Of a stretch of DNA of 64,000 bases, positions 1 to 6,760 are shown in pieces. This DNA is from Lachnoanaerobaculum saburreum DSM 3986 (lineage in GTDB: Bacteria; Bacillota; Clostridia; Lachnospirales; Lachnospiraceae), in the NCBI RefSeq assembly GCF_000185385.1, contig NZ_GL622296.1:2106049-2170048 (forward strand). Reading direction: 5' to 3'. The notes under the pieces were generated by a model. The model worked only from the letters and a program-made list of their open reading frames with translations. It was not told where the DNA came from and did no database searches. The first letter of the stretch is position 1, and the number at the start of each line of letters is the position of its first letter. The position numbers and the translations under genes are program-made.

Positions 1-370
1 ACTGTATTATTGTACCTAAAATATAATATGAAATAGGCATTCTCTCAAAAAGCAATGTAATAAATAATGTATGTAATAATCCTGTTACTATACTTGCACA
101 CATTACATGCTTTAATTCAGTATAACCGGCAAACTTCCATATACTTCTATAGAGCTTGAGTACAATAAATGTAACTAAAGATATAAGAGTATATATCGGA
201 ATGAATTTCACCCATGCATACAAATAATTACTTTCAATATGTGAAAACTGTAAGTCAAAACGCAGCCACAATCCTATAAGATATGAAAAATTTACAGCAA
301 TCATATCATAGATAAGTAGTATAATAACCGCCCCATTTAAGTATTTCAGTTTAAAATTCTGTTCTTGCAT
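1..370 (-). CDS. Polysaccharide biosynthesis membrane protein, CapD/FlaA1-type, partial
   Basis: Incomplete: about 123 N-terminal codons are visible and the rest lies beyond the left edge. I translated it from the ATG at 368-370, which follows a G-rich SD. The visible part is very hydrophobic (about four membrane helices) and carries LWLRFDLQFS and KLYRSIWKFAGYTEL. These are typical of the membrane N-terminus of nucleoside-diphosphate-sugar dehydratases/epimerases (CapD, FlaA1, PglF group) that start surface glycan synthesis. The Rossmann catalytic half is not in the window, so activity cannot be judged. It is last in the visible cps-like run, 29 nt after the secreted-protein gene, which fits a capsule or exopolysaccharide role. 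Confidence 0.75.
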   Translation of the reverse strand, partial: MQEQNFKLKYLNGAVIILLIYDMIAVNFSYLIGLWLRFDLQFSHIESNYLYAWVKFIPIYTLISLVTFIVLKLYRSIWKFAGYTELKHVMCASIVTGLLHTLFITLLFERMPISYYILGTIIQ

Positions 371-399
371 TATTCCCCCACCAATTGTCTTATTAAATA

Positions 400-1011
400 T
401 TATTTATATATTACACAAACTGTGGATGAACCGTTTACTGTAATATCTATAGTTTTTTTCTGATAATTTATACCATGCACCGGTACCTCAGACCATTTCC
501 CTGTAATGTTGGAATAAGCTACTACCTTTATATCCTTATCCTCTACTATATTAGGGACATATAATGTAAGCCTGGTCGGTACATCAGCTATTTTCCCTTT
601 GTCGTCAGTAGTAATTATTGCAGCAGTCTTATCCATTGCCTTGTATCCTGCAAGGTTTTTCAATCCTGTTGTTTCACTTACACTCTCACCTGAGTTTATA
701 CTGTTTATATTTGCCACTATTTTCTCAGGAAGTCCCTTGGTCTCACTTCCGGGAGCGGCAGTTGTAGCATGTCCCCCATCTGATGCACCGACAAAATGCA
801 CCGCTGTTGTATATGATTGTTCCTTGTCGGCATTTTTTGTAACTCCTCTTTTTACAATCTTACTGCTTCCGTTGTTTTGACTTCCGTTACCTCTTATTAT
901 CCCGCTTATTTTAGAGCCTATGCCGCCATGTATACTTGTAGCGGCAAACACTCCCACTGTCATTGCCATTGACAATATGCATGATAACACCACTATACCC
1001 TTTTTTTTCAT
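400..1011 (-). CDS. Secreted protein of unknown function in the polysaccharide locus
   Basis: 203 residues. A clear signal peptide (KKK, then a hydrophobic stretch to about residue 24, AxA-like cleavage site VFAA) is followed by a Gly/Asn/Ser-rich low-complexity stretch to about residue 50. The C-terminal half looks beta-rich, ending with LTLYVPNI and KTIDITVNGSSTVCVIY. This resembles small all-beta modules at the C-termini of many Gram-positive exported proteins, but I recognise no named family. It lies 20 nt after the LCP gene and before the CapD-like gene, so it is probably co-transcribed and may act at the wall or in polymer export. The function is unknown; the position is the only clue. 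Confidence 0.7.
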   Translation of the reverse strand: MKKKGIVVLSCILSMAMTVGVFAATSIHGGIGSKISGIIRGNGSQNNGSSKIVKRGVTKNADKEQSYTTAVHFVGASDGGHATTAAPGSETKGLPEKIVANINSINSGESVSETTGLKNLAGYKAMDKTAAIITTDDKGKIADVPTRLTLYVPNIVEDKDIKVVAYSNITGKWSEVPVHGINYQKKTIDITVNGSSTVCVIYK

Positions 1012-1031
1012 ACCTACATTCCTTTCTTAAT

Positions 1032-2030
1032 CTATTCTTCTGTGTAAAATAACTCAATAATTTTATCCATTGCCTTATCATGGTCTGCATAAAACTCATC
1101 ATAAAGTTCTGTTTTTTTATTTTCACCTTCAAGCACATATATTCTGTTTGCATTAAATCCGTCATCCGTCATTGCACAGGCACCAAGTTTTAAAATCATA
1201 TCTTTTTGCATATCGCTGTAACAGTACGGTTCAATATCACTTAATATTTTTTCAACAATTGAATCGCCTTTAAACTGCTTTAATTTCATCTGATATGCTC
1301 TTAGATACTCCTTATGTGCTTCTATTCTTGTAATAGCGGAAAAGTCTTTATTTGTATCTCTGAATCTCAAAAATTTTTCCGCCTTCTCCCCATTTAATGT
1401 AACCGTATTGCCCTTTATAAAGGAGGCATCCACCTTTTCCATTCCGTCATACGGTACCGTTACATCCACTCCTCCAACCGCATCATTTACCTTCTCAATA
1501 GCCATAGTATTCATTGCAAAATACCGGTCTATATGTAGTCCGTCAAAAAGATTACTTACAGATTCCTTCATAAAATCTGCACTTATTTCATTGCCGTCTC
1601 CAAAAGAAAATGCCATAGTAATATGTTGTAAGGTATTGCCTATAATCCCTCCTCCGACATCTGTTACAGGTATATATGTCATAGTATCTCTTGGTATGAT
1701 TATCATACTTAATTTATCTCTTTCCGTATCCCAAGCTATCAGTCCGATACTGTCAGCCTGTCCGCCCGAGCCTGCATCCTGTACATAATGCATATCCACA
1801 CTTGAATCTATTCCAAGAACAAGTATAGCTTTTACATAACTTTTTCTTCTATAGACTCTTCCATTTCGATTAAGCCTATCTGTTTCCATAGATATATCGG
1901 CTTTTTGACTTAATTTTGTAGCTATTACCTTATCTTTATTGTTCTGCCATATATTTACGGCTGTAATTATTATTGCAAATACCGTCAGTATAATGAATGC
2001 AAATATTTTCTTTTTTGCTTCCGTTTTCAT
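1032..2030 (-). CDS. LytR-CpsA-Psr (LCP) family glycopolymer transferase
   Basis: 332 residues. One N-terminal membrane anchor (about 9-27) is followed by an extracellular LCP domain (about 67-250). LCP enzymes move undecaprenyl-linked polymers (capsule, teichoic acid) onto peptidoglycan. Conserved elements are VLGIDSS with Asp75, the PRDT motif (Arg114-Asp115), VGGVDVTVP, and RFRDTNKDFSAITR (Arg222, Arg224, Asp225, Arg235), which supply the pyrophosphate and metal ligands in known LCP structures. The start ATG overlaps the cpsD stop as ATGA, implying translational coupling. Its place behind the kinase/co-polymerase genes supports a role in attaching the polymer made by this locus. Family call is firm; the exact polymer is unknown. 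Confidence 0.9.
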   Translation of the reverse strand: MKTEAKKKIFAFIILTVFAIIITAVNIWQNNKDKVIATKLSQKADISMETDRLNRNGRVYRRKSYVKAILVLGIDSSVDMHYVQDAGSGGQADSIGLIAWDTERDKLSMIIIPRDTMTYIPVTDVGGGIIGNTLQHITMAFSFGDGNEISADFMKESVSNLFDGLHIDRYFAMNTMAIEKVNDAVGGVDVTVPYDGMEKVDASFIKGNTVTLNGEKAEKFLRFRDTNKDFSAITRIEAHKEYLRAYQMKLKQFKGDSIVEKILSDIEPYCYSDMQKDMILKLGACAMTDDGFNANRIYVLEGENKKTELYDEFYADHDKAMDKIIELFYTEE

Positions 2031-2704
2031 TTTTTATTACTGTAGTAATCATAATATTTATAGTGGTAGCTGTCTTTTTTCATCTCAACCCCATTTAATA
2101 CTACACCTATTATTTTACAATTCACTTTTTCCAACTGGTCTTTTACTTTTTTTACCACTCTTTGACTTACGGTAGCACTCTTTACCACTATCACCGCACC
2201 GTCAACACATCTTCCGATAATTGCCGCATCTACTATATTTGCAAGCGGCGGAGCGTCAATAATGATATAGTCATAGTTAAGGCGTTGCCTTTTTATAAAT
2301 TCGTCCAATTTTATATCATATAAAAGTTCTGCAGGATTCGGAGCATATGGACCTGCAAAAACCACATTCAGATTTTTTATATTGGTCTTATATATGATAT
2401 CTTCAGTGTTAAGTCCGTTTAAAAATTGGCTAAGCCCCTGAACCTCTTCGCTTATCTTATGCTTGGTCGTAAACACTGATTTTCTCATATCCGCATCAAT
2501 GTATAAAACCTTTTTATCAAGCTTTGTAAAGCTTATTGCAAGCTGAAAACTCGTCTCGGATTTTCCTTCATCCTGAATCGAGCTTGTAAAAAGTATTACT
2601 CTCAGATTACTGCCTGAGAACTGAAGATTGGTTCTAAGCATCCTCATGGATTCCTCATATAAAAATCCTTTTTCTGTTTCGTCTATATCGAAAAATATTT
2701 CCAT
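2027..2704 (-). CDS. CpsD/CapB-type tyrosine-protein kinase
   Basis: Start set at the ATG at 2704 because GAGGGA precedes it; an upstream GTG at 2725 lacks an SD and overlaps wzz. That gives 225 residues. It is a cytoplasmic BY-kinase with Walker A (SSIQDEGKS, about 41-49), Walker A-prime (VLYIDADMR, about 67-74) and Walker B (YIIIDAPP, about 146-153). The C-terminus has a tyrosine cluster (YHYKYYDYYSNKK), the autophosphorylation tail typical of the family. Such kinases need a partner membrane co-polymerase for activation and control chain length and export of capsule. The partner is directly upstream, and the CpsB-like phosphatase that would reverse it is two genes upstream. Confidence 0.92.
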   Translation of the reverse strand: MEIFFDIDETEKGFLYEESMRMLRTNLQFSGSNLRVILFTSSIQDEGKSETSFQLAISFTKLDKKVLYIDADMRKSVFTTKHKISEEVQGLSQFLNGLNTEDIIYKTNIKNLNVVFAGPYAPNPAELLYDIKLDEFIKRQRLNYDYIIIDAPPLANIVDAAIIGRCVDGAVIVVKSATVSQRVVKKVKDQLEKVNCKIIGVVLNGVEMKKDSYHYKYYDYYSNKK

Positions 2705-2721
2705 CTTTCTTCCCTCTAAAG

Positions 2722-3411
2722 TCACTTTTTCTTATACTCGGGCAAACTGGCAAGCACTATAAGCCCTAAGTTATTTTCCAAATCTTCTTCGCTCTTTATA
2801 GTATCATCCAACAATTCTATTGCAATGATAATGCCTGTCACTAAGAAAACTCCGAAAAATCCTCCCATTACCGCATTCTTCTTTATGCTTGGGCTTGATT
2901 TTTCTTCAGGTACTATTCCAAGTTCTATAATCTTAGGCGGTACCACCTCCATCAGATCTCCTATATACTTTGAAGATGAGGCGGCTATCTGATTAACTAT
3001 CTCCATTGCATTTTGGGGATTCGGATCTGTAACTGTCAATGACAGTATTCTTGTATCGGGCGGATTATCAATCTTTAACTTTCCTCTAAGTTGCTTATAG
3101 TTGATATTGAGTCCCAGCTTTTCTATTACTTCTTCAAGTACAGGTCTGCTGTTTATCATAACCTTGTAGTCTTTAGTCAACTGACTGCCTATCTGAAGAT
3201 CCGCCAGTGAATTCAGTGTAGTCTCCTTTGACAGTACATATAGCTGTGATGTGGACTGATACTGCGGTGTGATACAAAAAATGCTGAAAGCTGTTGCTAT
3301 AGCAAAACCCGCCGCTCCTGCAAGTAAAATCATCCACCATTTTCTTTTTAGAATAAAAAATAATTCAAGTAAGTCTACTTCCGTCTCCTCGTTTGTCATT
3401 CTCTCATCCAT
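2722..3411 (-). CDS. Wzz/CapA-type polysaccharide co-polymerase, kinase activator
   Basis: An upstream start at 3456 would overlap cpsB by 41 nt. The ATG at 3411, 4 nt after the cpsB stop, is more likely and gives 229 residues; the ATG at 3399 is also possible. Two membrane helices flank an extracytoplasmic domain: one near the N-terminus (WMILLAGAAGFAIATAFSIF) and one near the C-terminus (GGFFGVFLVTGIIIAIELL). The segment between them contains LSLTVTDPNPQNAMEIVN, characteristic of Wzz/PCP proteins. These proteins set polymer length and activate the BY-kinase encoded just downstream. The order phosphatase, co-polymerase, kinase matches streptococcal and clostridial cps operons. Confidence 0.9.
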   Translation of the reverse strand: MDERMTNEETEVDLLELFFILKRKWWMILLAGAAGFAIATAFSIFCITPQYQSTSQLYVLSKETTLNSLADLQIGSQLTKDYKVMINSRPVLEEVIEKLGLNINYKQLRGKLKIDNPPDTRILSLTVTDPNPQNAMEIVNQIAASSSKYIGDLMEVVPPKIIELGIVPEEKSSPSIKKNAVMGGFFGVFLVTGIIIAIELLDDTIKSEEDLENNLGLIVLASLPEYKKK

Positions 3412-3415
3412 CTGT

Positions 3416-4135
3416 TTAATCCATTCTCCTTGTAATAATATTGTCGGCATTTTCATATGTTAATTCTTCAAAGTACTTGGAAGCATTTTTTGATATCCAC
3501 AGCAGTGCCTTTGTAACCTTCGGTTCCCTTTCACCTACTCTGTGCATATCTGTTGCCATAAACGATATATAGCCGTTTTTTATCATATTTTTACACATAA
3601 CTGTATTTTTGTTAAAAATCCCCCCATCTATACTTGTATAGTTCATTTGAAACATTGCACCCATGTCTCTTATCATATCAAGTCTATGTTCCTTTTGTAG
3701 ACATTGGTAGCGTTCTACATGTGCAAATACCGGCAAAAATCCCGCAAATATAATATCCCTTGTCGCCATCTTTATATATCCGTAGCTGATATTCGGATCA
3801 AACTCTACAAGTATATATTTACTGTCTGCAAGTGTAAGGTATCTGCCGCTTTTCAAATATTCTATAGCCTTCTCGGAATAAAATATCTCCTGACCTGTAT
3901 AAAGTTCACAGTCAATATTTGCTTCCCTCACTTTAGCCTTTATTATATTCAGTTTTTTTGCTATCTCGGTGCTTGTAAGTTCCGGCATAGTATGTGGAGT
4001 TGCAATTATCTTTTTCACTCCCTGTTCTGTCGCCATCTTTATAAGCTCTAAGGACTCTTCCAATGTCCTTGCTCCATCATCCACACCATATATAAAATGA
4101 GCATGGATATCAGTTACATGTTCAATATCTTTCAT
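3416..4135 (-). CDS. CpsB/CapC-type PHP-domain tyrosine phosphatase
   Basis: 239 residues, PHP-fold metal-dependent phosphatase. Visible metal-ligand motifs are DIHAHFIYGVDDGA (His11, His13), IATPHTMPE, the VFAHVERY region and ATDMHR. In family members these bind manganese and remove phosphate from the kinase tyrosine tail. It is the first gene of the visible polysaccharide operon and lies behind a strong sigma-A-type promoter (4189-4216). No good SD precedes the ATG; the leader is A-rich, so the start is less certain than the identity. The first-gene position suggests phosphatase and kinase are made together, as in other cps loci. Confidence 0.9.
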   Translation of the reverse strand: MKDIEHVTDIHAHFIYGVDDGARTLEESLELIKMATEQGVKKIIATPHTMPELTSTEIAKKLNIIKAKVREANIDCELYTGQEIFYSEKAIEYLKSGRYLTLADSKYILVEFDPNISYGYIKMATRDIIFAGFLPVFAHVERYQCLQKEHRLDMIRDMGAMFQMNYTSIDGGIFNKNTVMCKNMIKNGYISFMATDMHRVGEREPKVTKALLWISKNASKYFEELTYENADNIITRRMD

Positions 4136-4188
4136 ATTTATTTATTTTTGTTTACTTTATTATTAAGCTTCATTTATTGCCTCTTACT

Positions 4189-4216
4189 ATTATACAGTGC
4201 TTTATGATTTATTCAA
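4189..4216 (-). promoter_or_regulatory. Promoter of the polysaccharide operon
   Basis: On the minus strand, TTGAAT (4211-4216) is followed after 16 nt by TATAAT (4189-4194), about 50 nt before the cpsB start. It is a near-consensus vegetative promoter. The 362-nt gap 4136-4497 otherwise holds AT-rich sequence and the divergent response-regulator promoter; I see no other gene in it. Confidence 0.65.
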
Positions 4217-4415
4217 TCAAAACTTTGATACATTTTAAGTATATGTTAATGTTTTTGTATTTTATATTTAAATATTTGTTTTTAGTTTCATTATTTATCC
4301 GTTTACATCATATCTTATACCTGTTTAATTTACTTTTTTCAATTATATGATATTATACTGATTTTTTCTTTCAAAAATTTTGTAAGAATAAGATACTAAG
4401 ATATAAATATGGGTA

Positions 4416-4444
4416 TTGAGATTGATTCGTTTAATTGATATACT
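4416..4444 (+). promoter_or_regulatory. Promoter of the response-regulator gene
   Basis: TTGAGA (4416-4421), 17-nt spacer, TATACT (4439-4444), about 50 nt before the ATG. The ATG itself is preceded by GGGAGG. The promoter faces away from the cps promoter, with about 200 nt between them where a regulator could act on both. Confidence 0.65.
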
Positions 4445-4497
4445 TAACCGGAAGCTGAAATATATAGTGACTTGTTTATTTACACCGGGGAGGTATT

Positions 4498-5160
4498 ATG
4501 CGAATTTTAATATGTGAAGATGAAGAAGATATCTTAAACGGGCTTGCAAAGGGACTTCGCAAGCTGAACTACTATGTGGATACCGCAGTGGACGGAGAGG
4601 AAGCTCTTTCGCTTTATTTTGAATCAAAGTATGATCTTGTGATACTTGATCTGAATATGCCTAAACTTGACGGACTTGAAGTCTTAAAGGCTATCAGAGA
4701 GGATGATGCGGACAGTAAGGTTATTATTTTATCCGCCAGAGATACACTGAATGATAAAGTGCTTGGGCTTGACCTCGGTGCCAACGACTACCTTGTAAAG
4801 CCGTTTCACTTTAAAGAACTTGAAGCAAGGATAAGAGCATTGTTTCGCACTTCATATAATAAGAATGATGACTGTATAAGACTTGACTCTCAAAACATAA
4901 TACTCTGCCTCAATAAAAAGCAGGTGGAAAAGGATGGCGAAGTCATTTCACTTACTCCAAAGGAATATGCCATATTTGAGTATCTTTGCCTTAATAAAGG
5001 AAGGCTGGTTTCTGCCGGTGAACTTCTTGAACACAATATTGATATGAACGGAAATGATGCATCAAATGTTATTAAGGTACATATCGCGGCTATCAGAAGA
5101 AAACTTGGAAGTGATGCTATAAAAACAAACAGAGGAATGGGGTATACTGTAGCCGGTTAG
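4498..5160 (+). CDS. OmpR/PhoB-family response regulator, orphan
   Basis: 220 residues with two domains. The receiver (1-115) has the acidic pocket (Glu7-Asp8), phospho-acceptor Asp51 in VILDLNMP, the Ser/Thr switch region IILSARD and Lys101 in LVKPF. The C-terminal winged helix (about 130-220) contains LTPKEYAIFEYLCLN and a VIKVHIAAIRRKLG recognition helix. The protein should bind DNA as a dimer when phosphorylated. No histidine kinase gene is adjacent: upstream is the divergent cps operon and downstream the convergent tlpA-like gene. The kinase is therefore elsewhere, or the regulator is unpaired. Its last codons form one arm of a terminator hairpin (5128-5176). Confidence 0.93.
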   Translation: MRILICEDEEDILNGLAKGLRKLNYYVDTAVDGEEALSLYFESKYDLVILDLNMPKLDGLEVLKAIREDDADSKVIILSARDTLNDKVLGLDLGANDYLVKPFHFKELEARIRALFRTSYNKNDDCIRLDSQNIILCLNKKQVEKDGEVISLTPKEYAIFEYLCLNKGRLVSAGELLEHNIDMNGNDASNVIKVHIAAIRRKLGSDAIKTNRGMGYTVAG

Positions 5161-5176
5161 TCCCCATTCCTCTGTT
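5128..5176 (-). terminator. Hairpin terminator between convergent genes, stop codon in the loop
   Basis: A perfect 15-bp inverted repeat (5128-5142 and 5162-5176) with a 19-nt loop. On the minus strand it is followed by TTGTTTTTAT, so it works best for the tlpA-like transcript. The left arm is coding sequence of the response regulator, and that gene's stop codon (5158-5160) lies in the loop. Confidence 0.8.
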
Positions 5177-5180
5177 AATA

Positions 5181-5768
5181 TTACATTTTAGCTAATAAAT
5201 CTTCTATTATCTGTGTAAATCCTTCAAGATTTTTAGATCCCTGTATTGCATACAGTATCTTTCCTTCTGAATCTACAAAGAAGGTGGTCGGAAAAGCTTG
5301 AAGACTCATAACAAATTCCTCTGTTGTACCTGAAGGAATAATATTTTGATATGTCACCTTGTTCTTATCAAGTATCTCCTTTACAGCCTGAAAATCGCTT
5401 CCTGCATCCTGTGCCATTCCGATAACTTTTACATTCTTGTCCTTCATATTCTCTGAAAGTTTTTGTAACTCCGGTATCTCCTGTACACATGGTCCGCACC
5501 AGCTTCCCCATACATTAACAACTGTAAGCTTACTGTCTTTAAATACATCACTGCCGATTTCATCACCCTCTACAGTCTTTGCATTAAATTCCGGAAACTT
5601 TACATCTTCCTTTTTTGACTCTTCCGATTTGCCGGCAGCCGCCTGCTTTGAATCAGCCTGTGACTCTGTGCTTGTAGATGCATCGGTAGCAGCTTTACCG
5701 CCTGCATTACAAGCGCTTATCGCCCCTGCCATCATAACCGCCATACTGAAAACAAATAATTTCTTCAT
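5181..5768 (-). CDS. TlpA/ResA-like thioredoxin-fold lipoprotein
   Basis: 195 residues. Lipoprotein signal with lipobox AISAC (Cys20), a Ser/Ala/Glu-rich linker to about residue 55, then a thioredoxin-fold domain with the active site WCGPC (90-94) and a cis-proline segment QAFPTTFFVD. It is an outward-facing, membrane-tethered thiol-disulfide oxidoreductase, probably a reductase for cytochrome maturation or for oxidised exported proteins. No CcdA-type electron donor is in the window, so its partner is unknown. It is last in the cluster after the CapA-like gene (38-nt gap) and ends at the shared hairpin with the response regulator. Substrate is not deducible. Confidence 0.9.
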   Translation of the reverse strand: MKKLFVFSMAVMMAGAISACNAGGKAATDASTSTESQADSKQAAAGKSEESKKEDVKFPEFNAKTVEGDEIGSDVFKDSKLTVVNVWGSWCGPCVQEIPELQKLSENMKDKNVKVIGMAQDAGSDFQAVKEILDKNKVTYQNIIPSGTTEEFVMSLQAFPTTFFVDSEGKILYAIQGSKNLEGFTQIIEDLLAKM

Positions 5769-5806
5769 ATAATCTCCTTTTATTCTATTCCATATTTAAA
5801 ATTCAT

Positions 5807-6760
5807 TTAATTAAAATTTGGTTGACCCAATTTTATCTTAAATCTCTTTTCTTTTATATTGATATTTTTAAACTTATCAATACTAAGACTTAACAAAAGT
5901 CCCTCATCACTGCCCTTAGGTATTTGTTTATCAAATATACAATTTCCAAGGCTGTAATAGATGTATTTACCCTTATAGACCTCTTTATCCTGTATTACAT
6001 GCGGATGTGCTCCTACAATGAAGTCCGCACCGCTGTCTATAGCAATTCTTGCCAACTCCTTTTGCCTTATACCGGCAAAAGGTTCATACTCGATACCCCA
6101 ATGAAAGTATATTATCTTAAAATCCGCCTTAAGGTTTTTAAGATCCTCTCTGATTCTGTCCGATTTTAAGTCTTCATGATCAACCAGATAGTTTATACCG
6201 GGACTGTTTTCATCATACACAAATCCTTCAGGAGGAAATATGCTGTATGCTAAAATTCCTATTTTAAACCCGTCTTTTTCAAATATATAGCTCATATCCG
6301 TATTTGCATTTGCACCTGCTCCGACATATGATATACCTGCTCTTGACAGATTTTCCATAGTATCTTTAAGTCCCTCGGATCTGTAATCCATAGTATGATT
6401 ATTTGCAAGATTACACAAGTCGATACCTGCCTCTTTCATAGCATTTGCATTTTCAGTTTTTGCTTTGAATACAAATCGCTCGGGTTTATTTGCCCCTCTG
6501 CCATACTCTGTTATCGGACATTCAAGGTTCACTATTGTAAGATCGTCTGCCAAAAATATATTTTTCAGATTTTCATAAGGATAGCTGTATCCGTTTTTAC
6601 TTATATAGCTGTCCACACCTCTTGAGAGCATAATATCACCTACTATACTAAGCTCTATACTGCCTCTTTTTTTTATAACATTAATGTATATTTGAGTTAT
6701 CGTTAATATGCATATTATAAATAATGCAAATACAATAATATATTTTTTGGTCTTTAACAT
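5807..6760 (-). CDS. CapA family protein (poly-gamma-glutamate capsule synthesis type)
   Basis: 317 residues. An N-terminal membrane anchor (about 8-28) is followed by a CapA metallophosphoesterase-like domain with VGDIMLSRGVD (Asp42), VNLECPIT, LCNLANNHTMDY, YFHWGIEYE and GAHPHVIQ, the hallmark order of the PGA_cap family. Characterised members assist assembly or anchoring of poly-gamma-glutamate; most, like this one, stand alone without capB/capC and have unknown roles. The start overlaps the end of the DUF3160 gene by 7 nt, pointing to coupled translation. It faces outward, fitting an envelope cluster. Confidence 0.9.
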   Translation of the reverse strand: MLKTKKYIIVFALFIICILTITQIYINVIKKRGSIELSIVGDIMLSRGVDSYISKNGYSYPYENLKNIFLADDLTIVNLECPITEYGRGANKPERFVFKAKTENANAMKEAGIDLCNLANNHTMDYRSEGLKDTMENLSRAGISYVGAGANANTDMSYIFEKDGFKIGILAYSIFPPEGFVYDENSPGINYLVDHEDLKSDRIREDLKNLKADFKIIYFHWGIEYEPFAGIRQKELARIAIDSGADFIVGAHPHVIQDKEVYKGKYIYYSLGNCIFDKQIPKGSDEGLLLSLSIDKFKNINIKEKRFKIKLGQPNFN

